Shown: positions 16,917-25,699, numbered from the stretch's first letter. The stretch: DNA of 64,000 nt from Flavobacterium sp. SLB02 (GCF_009664855.1 NZ_CP045928.1:6238518-6302517); one strand, 5' to 3'. The notes: generated by a model from the sequence alone, not told the origin. A program made the numbers and translations.

Positions 16917-17474
16917 TTAATAAGCAAAATCATATTTAAAATTAAAAGTACCATCTGTTACTTTTGTTGTAATAGGGTTTGAAGCGCTTACAGGTTTTGA
17001 ATCGTCTTCAACACAACTAAATGAAAATGTACCTGCAAGGGTTTTTGCACTTAAATCAATTGCAGTTATTGATATATTTCCTTCAATTACCTCCTGCATA
17101 TTTTCTTTACTCAAAGCCATCGAAACTTCAATCTGTGTTTTTGAGGCGTCATATGTGCTTTTAGTAATAGTATAGCTGCCTATTTTAAGATCGCTTCTTT
17201 TAATGTAAAGTCTAATTTCTTCTAATCCTTTTCTTCCTACAAGTTGAATATATTCTGTTGCAGGATAATAATCAAATAATGGCTTTGTGGCAAAATTTGA
17301 GTTAAAAGGATTGTTGACTTCCCACAATGTGCCATCAACTTTTGCTGTCATTGCAAATTTTGAGGTTGGTGAAGTAGGGGTTTCAGGATTTTCTTCGCTG
17401 TTATTATCGCTAGAACAGCTGTTTAGTAAAAGAATTAAAAAAAGTAATAGGGTTTTTAAAGTAGTTTTCATCAA
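16917..17474 (-). CDS. Lipoprotein, DUF6252-like
   Basis: 185 aa. Lipoprotein signal peptide with lipobox LLNSCSS. A Ser/Asn/Glu/Pro-rich linker is followed by a beta-rich domain (AMTAKVDGTLWEV... GTFSFSC... TDGTFNFKYDFAY) that resembles the small lipoproteins annotated DUF6252 in flavobacteria. Function unknown; probably attached to a membrane facing the periplasm or the outside. It is transcribed alone. Confidence 0.55.
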   Translation of the reverse strand: MMKTTLKTLLLFLILLLNSCSSDNNSEENPETPTSPTSKFAMTAKVDGTLWEVNNPFNSNFATKPLFDYYPATEYIQLVGRKGLEEIRLYIKRSDLKIGSYTITKSTYDASKTQIEVSMALSKENMQEVIEGNISITAIDLSAKTLAGTFSFSCVEDDSKPVSASNPITTKVTDGTFNFKYDFAY

Positions 17475-17554
17475 TGATTTTTAGATGTTAATTAAGGGAT
17501 AAATGTAGATTAATTTTTGTTAATATTAAATTTTGCAGTACAGTATTTTGTAAT

Positions 17555-17580
17555 AAAAAAGCTCCAATAATGGAGCTTTT
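17555..17580 (-). terminator. Terminator of the YiaA-like gene
   Basis: AAAAGCTCCA / TGGAGCTTTT perfect stem with a 4-nt loop; the minus-strand reading ends in a T-run. It lies about 50 bp after the stop of the gene at 17629-18027. Confidence 0.8.
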
Positions 17581-17628
17581 CGTTTTGTTGACCTGGAAGT
17601 TGTTTTTGCTTGATTATAATGCTAGAGA

Positions 17629-18027
17629 TTACTCATTTTGGCTAAATGCCATATTATCTCTCGTATTTTTTTGTACTGAAATAGCGCCAAACAATGCTAA
17701 TAAAAATGCAAATGCGTAAAAACCTTTTTCACTTGGTAAAATGGTAGCATTCCAAAGTCCAACAGCTAATAGTACAATTGATAAAAGTGTTCCGAACCAG
17801 CAAATTCCGTAGTAAATATCTGTTACGGGAAGTTTTTCAAGTCTGTCTCTAACGCTTTTTTGTAATGAAACTACAGCAAAAAGACCAAACATTAGAACTG
17901 TAAAGTAATATCCTTTTTCATTTAGTAGCATTTCGGCTCTAGCAAGTCCAACGATGTATCCAACCATTCCTGCTCCAAGAGCTACCCATGATGCCGCTAT
18001 AAAGGCATTCGATGTTTTTTGTACCAT
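17629..18027 (-). CDS. Inner-membrane protein, YiaA/YiaB family
   Basis: 132 aa with four membrane helices in two repeats of a two-helix unit. Each repeat is helix - NEKGYYFTVLMFGLFA or SEKGFYAFAFLLALFG - then VSLQKSVRD or ISVQKNTRD. This duplicated pattern is the YiaAB two-helix domain. Function unknown. It is flanked by two other small envelope genes, each with its own terminator. Confidence 0.75.
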   Translation of the reverse strand: MVQKTSNAFIAASWVALGAGMVGYIVGLARAEMLLNEKGYYFTVLMFGLFAVVSLQKSVRDRLEKLPVTDIYYGICWFGTLLSIVLLAVGLWNATILPSEKGFYAFAFLLALFGAISVQKNTRDNMAFSQNE

Positions 18028-18138
18028 ATTAATTTATTTTCATGTTTTGGTTAATAACAAATATAGATAAATTAGGTTCATATCAAAGCAATTCAAATAA
18101 AGTATTATTCAGTATAATCTTCTAAAAATGTTATATAA

Positions 18139-18165
18139 AAAAAAGCTCCAAAATTATGGAGCTTT
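18139..18165 (-). terminator. Terminator of the sigma/DUF4252 operon
   Basis: AAAGCTCCA / TGGAGCTTT stem with a 6-nt loop; the T-run is on the minus strand. It lies 25 bp beyond the last gene of the operon (18190-20223). Confidence 0.8.
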
Positions 18166-18189
18166 CTCGTTTAAAGTAAGATAGATGTA

Positions 18190-18726
18190 TTATTTAACCA
18201 ATTGCTGTAAAGGTTTCAATTGTTCCATGTCGATTTTTGATTCTCTTAAAACAGACATTAAAGTCATGATGTTATTTGGGTTCATGTTTTCGCCCAATAC
18301 ACGCACTACTGCAAATCCGTTTTCTTTTCTATTGGCAAAAACTACAAACTCTTTGATGTTGTCATCAGAACCTACATAACTTATTGACGCGCCATCTTTA
18401 CCTGAGCCAAAACTCATCAATTGCTGGTATTTAGGATCTTTTAGAATCGCTTTGACTTTGGCTCTTTCTGCTTCAAATTGAACCTGATTGGTAGTGTTCG
18501 CTTTAAAAGCCAGAATGTTCATCTTGTCAAATGATTTTAAAGCTTCGTTTTGTTCTGCAGATAATTTTGTTTTTTCTACGTTTAAAATACTTGGAGAAAC
18601 ATCAAGAGCAATAAAATTTTTGTTATCTGTGTTTTCTACAAAATATTTTTGCAACGAAGGATCAGAATTACAACTTACTAAAGTCAGTAATACTAAAAGG
18701 GCTGAGGTAAAAATGTTGGTTTTCAT
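18190..18726 (-). CDS. DUF4252 domain lipoprotein
   Basis: 178 aa. Lipobox at LTLVSCNS (Cys19). The rest is one DUF4252-type domain with the VVRVLGENMNPNNIMTLMS block near the C-terminus. It is the last gene of a sigma factor - anti-sigma - DUF4252 - DUF4252 operon and lies 1 bp after its DUF4252 neighbour. The function of the family is unknown; being controlled by its own ECF sigma factor suggests an envelope-stress or surface role (inference). Confidence 0.75.
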   Translation of the reverse strand: MKTNIFTSALLVLLTLVSCNSDPSLQKYFVENTDNKNFIALDVSPSILNVEKTKLSAEQNEALKSFDKMNILAFKANTTNQVQFEAERAKVKAILKDPKYQQLMSFGSGKDGASISYVGSDDNIKEFVVFANRKENGFAVVRVLGENMNPNNIMTLMSVLRESKIDMEQLKPLQQLVK

Positions 18727-18727
18727 C

Positions 18728-19255
18728 TTATTTTTTGCCTTTAGAGGCTTTTTTTAGATCAGAACCACCAGGAAGTTGCATCTTATCTGTAAGTACTGAA
18801 ATTTCGTTGATATCAAAATTACCTGTTAATGATAATAAAACAGTTTCGTCGTTTTTCGCCCCGTCAACGTACATTAATAATTCTCTTATTTGAGAATCTG
18901 ATGCTCCTGATTTTACAGATATTCTAACGTTTCTCCCGCCATCATTAATTCGCATTAATTCTTCTAATCCTGCCGTTTTTACATATTTGTCAGCAGAGGC
19001 TTTCATATCAGCTTCAATTTTAGGATTTTTAGTAGTAAACACTTTTAAGTTGTCTAATTTTTTAATGAGATTAATGTACTGTTGTGTTTCTTTATCAGAG
19101 GGATCAGCTTTTACTTTGCTCATTAAATCAAACATTTTTTTGTTTACAATTACAGAGGTTACATCGTCCTGACCATCAAATTTGTCAAATGCACCCTGTG
19201 CATAAAAAGTAGTGGTAACGAATGCGAAAACTAGTGTTATGATGAAATTTTTCAT
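18728..19255 (-). CDS. DUF4252 domain secreted protein
   Basis: 175 aa counted from the ATG at 19255. The frame runs further upstream, but this ATG gives a clean signal peptide (MKNFIITLVFAFVTTTFYAQ) and lies 13 bp after the preceding stop. A single DUF4252 domain follows (RNVRISVKSGASDSQIRELL, VLLSLTGNFDINEISVLTDK), with a Lys-rich tail KKASKGKK. It is soluble in the periplasm or exported, in contrast to its lipoprotein neighbour. Confidence 0.75.
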   Translation of the reverse strand: MKNFIITLVFAFVTTTFYAQGAFDKFDGQDDVTSVIVNKKMFDLMSKVKADPSDKETQQYINLIKKLDNLKVFTTKNPKIEADMKASADKYVKTAGLEELMRINDGGRNVRISVKSGASDSQIRELLMYVDGAKNDETVLLSLTGNFDINEISVLTDKMQLPGGSDLKKASKGKK

Positions 19256-19268
19256 TTTGATTGATGTT

Positions 19269-19727
19269 TTATTGTTTAAAAATTTTATTTTTTGATTGTT
19301 CATATTCCTTAATGTATTGTACACTTCCAATACCTACATTAACATTGCTTGATAATAAGGCTAAAGCTTTTTGAGTTGCTGCTAATGCTTCTTCCGGATT
19401 ATCATAGGTTCCTAGTTCTGTTTGCGCTACAGCCAGAGCTGCATTTTTTTCGCTTACATAAAAATAGGTTCCAACTCCTAGTAAAACAACAACAGAAGCC
19501 GCTATCGATAACCACGCCACATTTCGTTTTTTAGTTTTTAGTGGTATGTCCTGCGTCGATTTTTGTTCTTTTACCTGAGAGAAATAACCAAATATAGGTT
19601 TGTATTGCTTTAAATGCTGCGCAACATTTGGTGAAGAAAAATAGTCTTTTAATTCTTTTTCCTCTGCAATACTGGTTTCTCCCTGAAAGTATTTTTCTAA
19701 TAGATCTTCTATTTTATTGAATTCCAT
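19269..19727 (-). CDS. Anti-sigma-factor-like single-pass membrane protein
   Basis: 152 aa. The N-terminal cytoplasmic part (1-70) starts EFNKIEDLLEKYFQGETS, typical of Bacteroidota anti-sigma or sigma-interacting domains. One membrane helix is at about 71-90, followed by a periplasmic Ala/Gln-rich part. Its start overlaps the end of the ECF sigma gene by 14 bp, indicating translational coupling. It probably holds that sigma factor at the membrane. Confidence 0.65.
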   Translation of the reverse strand: MEFNKIEDLLEKYFQGETSIAEEKELKDYFSSPNVAQHLKQYKPIFGYFSQVKEQKSTQDIPLKTKKRNVAWLSIAASVVVLLGVGTYFYVSEKNAALAVAQTELGTYDNPEEALAATQKALALLSSNVNVGIGSVQYIKEYEQSKNKIFKQ

Positions 19728-20223
19728 AACTGTGTGTGTTAACCATTGATTCTCTAATTTTTTTTCTCGCTCTCGAAAGTGCTACCCGAATAGCCGTTTC
19801 ATTCATGTTGACAATTTTAGCAATTTCATCAAATTCATATTGTTCAACATCGCGTAACTGAATTAATATTTGTAATTGCTCGGGCAACTGACTTATAATT
19901 TTCTCCACCCATTCTAAGCTATTCGAATCCTCTAATTTTTTATCCAACTGAGGTTCCCGGTCGGTATAGTTATTATGTACAATTTGAAGATTTCCTGCTC
20001 TTTTCGATTTTAACTGATCCAGACAATAATTTTTTGTCATTGTCATCGCTAGTGCCTCGACACTATTATAGCTGTCTAAATTTTCTTTTTTATTCCATAA
20101 TTTAACTATTACTTCCTGCGTAGCATCTTCGGCCTCTTCTGTACTGGTTAATAATCTTTTTGCCAGACGAAAAACTTTGTCTTTAAAAGGATTTATTAAT
20201 TCTATAAACACATTCTGATTCAT
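19714..20223 (-). CDS. ECF-type RNA polymerase sigma factor
   Basis: 169 aa. Region 2 is seen as LTSTEEAEDATQEVIVKLWN. Region 4 has a helix-turn-helix ending EIAKIVNMNETAIRVALSRARKKI. It is the first gene of a four-gene operon with an anti-sigma-like protein and two DUF4252 proteins. The target promoters are not known; autoregulation of this operon is the usual arrangement. Confidence 0.88.
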   Translation of the reverse strand: MNQNVFIELINPFKDKVFRLAKRLLTSTEEAEDATQEVIVKLWNKKENLDSYNSVEALAMTMTKNYCLDQLKSKRAGNLQIVHNNYTDREPQLDKKLEDSNSLEWVEKIISQLPEQLQILIQLRDVEQYEFDEIAKIVNMNETAIRVALSRARKKIRESMVNTHSYGIQ

Positions 20224-20385
20224 AAAATTGGTTGGTTATTCGTTAGCTTATATAGTCAAGACGAGGCACTATTATTTTTGTTACAGCAGAGTATAATTTT
20301 TTTTATAATAAAAAACACTTTAAAAATATCATAGTTAAAACTAAAGATACTATTTTTACGTTAATACTACATAGATACCTACTAT

Positions 20386-21861
20386 ATGAAAACAATTTTA
20401 AAGGGCGTACTGTTATTATTTTTACTTGCTTTTTCTTTGCAGTCTTGTGAGGATCAGGATGATGTTGCCGCTCCGGCTGATTTGCAGGTGAATGATTTTA
20501 TTTGGAAAGGCTTAAATCAATACTATTTATGGCAAGCCGATGTACCTAATTTAGCCGATGAACGTTTTAATAATAATCAGGAATTATTAAATTCTTTTTT
20601 ACGAGGATATTCTCAACCGGAAGATTTATTCCAGGCTTTATTAAATAAACCTATTAGCAAATTTCCAAAAGGTCAGGCAATTGATCGCTTTAGTTGGATT
20701 GTATCTGATTATACTGTTTTAGAACAGGAACTTCAGGGAACTACAAAAAATAATGGTGTCGACTTTAGATTAAGTTATAAGCCTAATAGTACAACTGATT
20801 TAGTGGGTTATGTACGTTATATTATTCCTAATTCTGATGCTTCAGGAAAACAAATAAAACGTGGAGATCTTTTTACAGCAATAAATGGAACTCAACTTAC
20901 CGTTTCAAACTATCAATCTCTTTTGGCAGCCGATAGTTATACTCTAAATATGGCTGATTTTAATGGTACAAGTTTTGAATCTAATGGAAAAACAGTTTCT
21001 TTAGTAAAAACAACTTTAGACGAAAATCCTATTTTTATCAATAAAGTGATTACTTCAGGTAGTCATAAAATTGGTTATTTAATGTATAATGGTTTTTATG
21101 CCAATTACGATGCGCAATTAAATGCTGCTTTCGCCGAATTGAAATCGCAAGGAATTACAGATCTTGTTTTGGATTTAAGATATAACGGCGGCGGTTCTAT
21201 ACAAACTGCAACGCGTTTGGCAAGTATGATTACAGGTCAGTTTACGGACAAGATTTTTGCTAAGGAAAAATGGAATGCAAAAATAAATGCAGCTTTTGAA
21301 ATTGATAATCCGGAATATCTAAATAATCGTTTTGTAGACAAAGTAGATGGAGCGGCAATAAGCAGTTTAAACTTGTCTAAAGTATATATTCTAACTACTA
21401 CAGGTACAGCTTCTGCGAGTGAATTAGTTATAAATGGTTTGGTGCCGTATATTTCAGTAGTTCAGATAGGGGAAACAACAGTGGGTAAAAACGTTGGTTC
21501 TGTTACTTTATATGATTCTCCAACTTTTGGAAAAGCAAAAAGAAATCTAAATCACAAATACGCTATGCAGCCTTTGGTGCTAAAAATAGTAAATGCTGCT
21601 GATTTTGGAGAGTATACAGATGGATTAAAACCAACTTATGAACAACTAGAGCGTATTACTAATCTGGGAGTTTTAGGTGATACATCAGAACCGTTATTAA
21701 GTGTTGCTATTTCGCAAATTACAGGAGCAACGGGTAAAAAAGCGCAACTGGATAAAGGTATTGTTTTAAAGAATTTTACAGATACCAAAGCAATGGATGG
21801 TATCAGAAATCAGATGTATGTTAAAGATGCTCCGGAGGGACTTTTAAGATCATTAAAATAA
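20386..21861 (+). CDS. S41 family (C-terminal processing type) peptidase, lipoprotein
   Basis: 491 aa. Lipobox with Cys21 (SLQSC). A helical N-terminal part is followed by a PDZ-like region around 130-210 (GYVRYIIPNSDASGKQIKRG) and the S41 catalytic domain. The catalytic pair is Ser343 (in GTASASELV) and Lys368 (in TTVGKN), 25 residues apart as in Prc/Tsp. The substrate-strand motif LVLDLRYNGGGS is also intact. It should cleave proteins outside the cytoplasm. Single gene with a terminator. Confidence 0.88.
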   Translation: MKTILKGVLLLFLLAFSLQSCEDQDDVAAPADLQVNDFIWKGLNQYYLWQADVPNLADERFNNNQELLNSFLRGYSQPEDLFQALLNKPISKFPKGQAIDRFSWIVSDYTVLEQELQGTTKNNGVDFRLSYKPNSTTDLVGYVRYIIPNSDASGKQIKRGDLFTAINGTQLTVSNYQSLLAADSYTLNMADFNGTSFESNGKTVSLVKTTLDENPIFINKVITSGSHKIGYLMYNGFYANYDAQLNAAFAELKSQGITDLVLDLRYNGGGSIQTATRLASMITGQFTDKIFAKEKWNAKINAAFEIDNPEYLNNRFVDKVDGAAISSLNLSKVYILTTTGTASASELVINGLVPYISVVQIGETTVGKNVGSVTLYDSPTFGKAKRNLNHKYAMQPLVLKIVNAADFGEYTDGLKPTYEQLERITNLGVLGDTSEPLLSVAISQITGATGKKAQLDKGIVLKNFTDTKAMDGIRNQMYVKDAPEGLLRSLK

Positions 21862-21870
21862 TAAATATAA

Positions 21871-21900
21871 AAAAGGCTTTCAGAAATGAAAGCCTTTTTT
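21871..21900. terminator. Terminator between the S41 peptidase gene and the propeller lipoprotein gene
   Basis: AAAAGGCTTTC / GAAAGCCTTTT 11-bp stem with a 6-nt loop and A/T runs on both sides. It serves the peptidase gene and could also serve the convergent gene ending at 21942. Confidence 0.85.
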
Positions 21901-21941
21901 AGCAATATAGAATATCCAAAAACCAATTCTATAGCTAGGAA

Positions 21942-23003
21942 TTAATCATTAAAGTAGAAACCGTTTGATCCAACTCCTGTAGTTAATGTTTTTAGTAATT
22001 CACCACTTAGGTTATAAATGTATGCTTTACCATCTGCTTTAAAGTTTCCATCTGCAATATATATGCGGTTGTCATTAACTGCAAATCCATATAAGTATCC
22101 TGCTTCTGAAGTAACAATTGCTGTTGTAGAAGGTGCCGTGGCATTTAGAGCCATAGTATACACTGCACTATTTACTGTATAATAAATTTTATTATCCTCA
22201 ATATCCATTAAAGAAGCACCATCTAAACTTTCAGGGAATGTAATTTTAGAAACAGATTTGTCTGATAGTTTTACTTTTACAATCTCACTTCTTTGTTGGT
22301 AAGGACCTCTTAAAATATATAAAATCCCGTTTTCTTCTTCGATACAATCAGAGCTGTAGCCTATTTCTACAGATGTTTCTAATTTTTTTGTTGCAATGTC
22401 TACAACTAACAATTTATTGCTGTTAAGAGGTTCAGTAATATATAATTTACCATCTTCTAAAATTACTCTGTTGGCAGTAGCGTTTAATTCAATTTTAGAT
22501 TCTAAAGTATTAGTTGCCAAATTAATTACAGCTACATAATCATCCGTATTTCCGTTAGGGTTTTCCTCTGGTTTTTCAAAGTTGTAGTAGGTATTAGCGT
22601 TTGTAACGTAAGCTTTCCCGTCTTTAACAACTCCATATCTTGGATTAGCAAGTCCTGTTTCTATTTTTGCAATTAATTTAAATGTGTATCTGTTTACAAC
22701 ATTAATTACGTTAGAACCACCTGCGATGATATAAGCTTTATCACCATCAAAAAAAATATTTTGAACAAACTTTCCAATTTTATCATTTGGGTTAGCTGCA
22801 ATATAAGCATCTTTTGCGAAGACACTAAAATCATTGCTTGAAAAAGAAACAGTTCCTTGTCCGGAACTTCCTTCATTTAATATGAAAAATCCATTTTCAT
22901 ATTGTCCTTTTGGCTCATCAGTATCGTTGTCATCATTGTCGCTTGAACAAGAAGCAAATAATGAAATGCTAAGCGCTATTAAAAGTAATTTACTAAGTTT
23001 CAT
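21942..23003 (-). CDS. Beta-propeller lipoprotein (YncE/DUF5074-like), probable BtuG-type corrinoid-binding partner
   Basis: 353 aa. Lipobox LFASCSS with an acidic Asp/Asn stretch right after the Cys (SSDNDDNDTDE), a pattern linked with surface export of lipoproteins in this phylum. The rest is built of repeated blades (NVVNRYTFKLIAKIETG, AVINLATNTLESKIELNA, LLVVDIATKKLETSVEIG), a YncE-like beta-propeller. In Bacteroides, BtuG is such a propeller lipoprotein; it covers BtuB and binds B12 very tightly. Here the gene starts 5 bp after a BtuB-type receptor gene that is under a cobalamin riboswitch, so the same role is likely, although the corrinoid-binding residues cannot be judged. Confidence 0.72.
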   Translation of the reverse strand: MKLSKLLLIALSISLFASCSSDNDDNDTDEPKGQYENGFFILNEGSSGQGTVSFSSNDFSVFAKDAYIAANPNDKIGKFVQNIFFDGDKAYIIAGGSNVINVVNRYTFKLIAKIETGLANPRYGVVKDGKAYVTNANTYYNFEKPEENPNGNTDDYVAVINLATNTLESKIELNATANRVILEDGKLYITEPLNSNKLLVVDIATKKLETSVEIGYSSDCIEEENGILYILRGPYQQRSEIVKVKLSDKSVSKITFPESLDGASLMDIEDNKIYYTVNSAVYTMALNATAPSTTAIVTSEAGYLYGFAVNDNRIYIADGNFKADGKAYIYNLSGELLKTLTTGVGSNGFYFND

Positions 23004-23008
23004 AAATA

Positions 23009-24862
23009 TTAAAATTTTAGAGTTAAATACATGTTGAAATTACGGCCAGGCATTGGTCGGTCTTCATATCCTTCATAATCTTTATTGAATAGATTTAAAA
23101 CTTTAAAGCCCAGTTTAAAAGAATCCAGAAAGTTAAAATCATAATTGATACCCAGATTTGAGACTGTATAATCGTTTATAATTTCGTCCGGATTATTATC
23201 TGCTCTGGTGTAGACAAAACCATTATATAAAAATTGATAATAGAAGTTAATTCTATTTCGGGTATAAGAAATAGCGGCAGTAACTTTGTTATATGGAACA
23301 AAGAACAGTTGGTTTTTAGTTTCTTCATCTTTAGAGGCTGTATATGCATAAGACGCATTTGCTCCAAAATAGTTTTTGCCAAATTGCTGTTTCCAGCTCA
23401 ATAAGGTTTCAGTTCCATAACTGTTTACTTTGTCAGTGTTTTGTGGGGACCAAATTCCGTTTTTACCTGGAACCCATTGCAATAAATCTTTTATTTTGAG
23501 GTAATAAAAAGTCTGGGTAAAAGAAAAGTTTTTGAATGTAAAAACGTTTCCAATTTCAGCCTGATAAGAACTTTCAGGTTTTAAATTCAGATTACCACCC
23601 GGACTCCAATAAAGATCATTATAAGTTGGGATTCTGAAATTTCTTGACACATTTAGTTTTAAATTGTACAACTTACTCAATTGATACGTAGATCCCAGAG
23701 AAAATAAAAGCGGTGATTCATAGTTATCTGTAAATTCTTTTCTGATACCAAATTCACTTTTCCAATCGGTCGAAATATCTTGTTTTACAAGTAACGAAGC
23801 AGAACTGATTTCGCGAATGTGATCCCCAAAACTAGTTCCGTAACCTTTTGTTCTATTGTAGTCTACGATACCATTTATTTGTGTCGATTTAAAAAGAGTA
23901 TATCCTAAATCTAGCTTTGTAATTAAACTCTCGGTTTTACCATAACTATAATAATCTTTTGTGTTATCGGCAAAGTATTGATAGTTTTCAAAAATATAAG
24001 CTGTTTTGAAATTAGTTTTGAATTTACCAAAATCACCATCATACTCTAATAAATTTCGATTGAAACCATTTATGTATTTACTTTTAGTTTCATTTTCTGT
24101 TACTAATGAAGTATTTCTGTCTGTATTTGATGTTTGACTGTAAAGTTTCAGAGTGTTTTTTGCATCAATTTTATAACCCACATTGGCGCTCATTGTTATA
24201 ATATCGTATTGCCCGTTTTGATTCCAGCGCTGTTCACCTTTCCAGGTATAACTATTTAGATATTTATAATCATTTGTCGAACTATTTTTAGAAAAGCCAA
24301 TTTGTGCACTCCATTTTTTGTTCGAAATATTAGTTTTGAAATTTATTCCAATCGTGTTGAAACTTCCGTAATCTAATTTTAAATTGTTTTCGAATCTTTT
24401 ATAAAAACTCAGGTCATTATTTAAATGCACGGTTCCTCCAACCGCTCCGCTGCCATATATAACACTTCCTCCACCAGCTTTTACACTTACAGAATTATAG
24501 TCAGATCCTGCAATCGTATTAAAGTCCGTACTTCCATTCATTTGAGAATTAATATTAATTCCGTTCCAGATAACAGCCGTTTGCGATGCAGTTGTACCTC
24601 TAAAAGCAACTGTCGAAAGCATTCCGCGTCCGTATTCTTTAAAGTAAATAGTAGAATTATAATTTAGTAAATCTGTTAATAAAGCTTCATTTTTATTAAT
24701 GACAGAATCATTGAGCTTTAAAACCGATTGGGAGGCGGAGTATTTTTTTAGATTAGCATCAGAAACTACAACTTCTTTCAAGCTGGTAATAGTATCATTC
24801 TGCGCCATAATAATTTGGCACAACAGCAATAAACAAAATGCGAAAAGTTTTTTTAAAGTCAT
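23009..24862 (-). CDS. btuB: TonB-dependent corrinoid receptor, BtuB type
   Basis: 617 aa from the ATG at 24862. The frame is open further upstream, but that stretch is the riboswitch, and only this ATG gives a signal peptide (1-20, QIIMAQ). A TonB-box-like SLKEVVV follows, then a plug domain (LTDLLNYNSTIYFKEYGRG, AVIWNGININSQMNGSTDFN, SGAVGGTVHL) and a 22-strand-type barrel ending in a Phe (NMYLTLKF). The protein imports cobalamin or other corrinoids across the outer membrane with TonB energy. Specificity is inferred from the cobalamin riboswitch directly in front and the cob/btu genes around it. Confidence 0.88.
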   Translation of the reverse strand: MTLKKLFAFCLLLLCQIIMAQNDTITSLKEVVVSDANLKKYSASQSVLKLNDSVINKNEALLTDLLNYNSTIYFKEYGRGMLSTVAFRGTTASQTAVIWNGININSQMNGSTDFNTIAGSDYNSVSVKAGGGSVIYGSGAVGGTVHLNNDLSFYKRFENNLKLDYGSFNTIGINFKTNISNKKWSAQIGFSKNSSTNDYKYLNSYTWKGEQRWNQNGQYDIITMSANVGYKIDAKNTLKLYSQTSNTDRNTSLVTENETKSKYINGFNRNLLEYDGDFGKFKTNFKTAYIFENYQYFADNTKDYYSYGKTESLITKLDLGYTLFKSTQINGIVDYNRTKGYGTSFGDHIREISSASLLVKQDISTDWKSEFGIRKEFTDNYESPLLFSLGSTYQLSKLYNLKLNVSRNFRIPTYNDLYWSPGGNLNLKPESSYQAEIGNVFTFKNFSFTQTFYYLKIKDLLQWVPGKNGIWSPQNTDKVNSYGTETLLSWKQQFGKNYFGANASYAYTASKDEETKNQLFFVPYNKVTAAISYTRNRINFYYQFLYNGFVYTRADNNPDEIINDYTVSNLGINYDFNFLDSFKLGFKVLNLFNKDYEGYEDRPMPGRNFNMYLTLKF

Positions 24863-24900
24863 AATTTCTAAACTCTTTTTCCCGAGAGCTCGATATTTGT

Positions 24901-25085
24901 TACAAAGGCAGGTCTCCTGGCTTGCGTCTTGTTGTTTACCTTCCCATTCGCCGGGGCGAGCAGTGGTATTAGAGTTAACAACAAACATTCTTTTTAGAAC
25001 TAAGCTTACAGTTGCGGGTACAGCTCAAGATTTTGATTATTACTTGATTCCCTTTTAATGTGTTTCGAAAAAACACAACCTTAAT
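24901..25085 (-). promoter_or_regulatory. Cobalamin riboswitch controlling btuB and the propeller lipoprotein gene
   Basis: Read on the minus strand, the conserved pieces appear in order: a GGGAA start near 25055, the core CTGTACCCGCAACTGTAAGC at about 25007-25026, CCACTG near 24963, ATGGGAAGG near 24943, and GCAAGCCAGGAGACCTGCC at 24905-24923. This is the consensus of AdoCbl-type riboswitches (B12 box included). The btuB start codon lies about 40 nt after the last element, which suits blocking of translation or early termination when cobalamin is abundant. Confidence 0.93.
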
Positions 25086-25091
25086 TGGTTG

Positions 25092-25099
25092 CAAAGATA
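25092..25099 (-). promoter_or_regulatory. Candidate -7 box (TATCTTTG) for the riboswitch-btuB transcript
   Basis: Minus-strand TATCTTTG, a perfect TAnnTTTG. It would start transcription near 25085, just at the 5' edge of the riboswitch. No TTG is seen at -33. Confidence 0.5.
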
Positions 25100-25165
25100 A
25101 AGTTAAAAATATCGAATTTTCTAATTTGTTTGACTATTAAGGACAAAATCTAAACAAAAAGGTAT

Positions 25166-25699
25166 TTAAAGTGCTATTTTTATTACCTCACCAAAATCTA
25201 CTTTGTTATTAAAGGCATCTTTCAGATGCAACGAAGTGTGATGACATAAAATACTACGTATTACTCCTGCGTGCGCTACGATAATGATAGGTTTTGTTAT
25301 TTCTTTTGAAATTTGAGATAAAAAAATCCCCACTCGTTCGTGTAATACAACAAACGATTCGCCATTTGAAACCCTGATATTTACAAAATCCTCCATCCAG
25401 GGATTAAGTTGCTCCGGCGGAATTTTATTCCAGTTTTTCATTTCCCAATCGCCAAAATTCATTTCCATTAAACGATCTTCTTTTTCAAATGCAATTGTTT
25501 TAATATGATTCTGAATATATTCAGCTAAAATGACACAACGTTTTAGTGGACTCGAAAAAATTATTGCTTCAGGAGGTAATTGCGAAACGATATTTTCAAA
25601 AACAGATTCAAAAGGTTCTGCCAAATCTACATCAGATTGTCCGTAACAAACTCCTTTTTCGCAAATCGTTTCGGTGTGACGAACTAGATAAATTTCCAT
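25166..25699 (-). CDS. cobC: Alpha-ribazole-5'-phosphate phosphatase, histidine phosphatase family
   Basis: 177 aa from the ATG at 25699, chosen because the protein then begins MEIYLVRHTET, the family's N-terminal catalytic RHxE motif. The 12 residues encoded further upstream overlap cobS and look unrelated. Other conserved parts are SSPLKRC and the second catalytic histidine in IIVAHAGVIRS. It removes the phosphate from alpha-ribazole phosphate or from cobalamin phosphate in nucleotide-loop assembly. It overlaps the end of cobS by 16 bp, so the two are translationally coupled. Confidence 0.85.
   Translation of the reverse strand: MEIYLVRHTETICEKGVCYGQSDVDLAEPFESVFENIVSQLPPEAIIFSSPLKRCVILAEYIQNHIKTIAFEKEDRLMEMNFGDWEMKNWNKIPPEQLNPWMEDFVNIRVSNGESFVVLHERVGIFLSQISKEITKPIIIVAHAGVIRSILCHHTSLHLKDAFNNKVDFGEVIKIAL

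Noticed and set aside
24863..24988. Upstream extension of the btuB reading frame (42 extra codons)
   Set aside because: The stretch is the conserved 3' part of the cobalamin riboswitch, and the ATG at 24862 gives a proper signal peptide.
24699..25058. Open frame of 119 codons on the plus strand
   Set aside because: It runs antisense across the btuB start and riboswitch; no family similarity.
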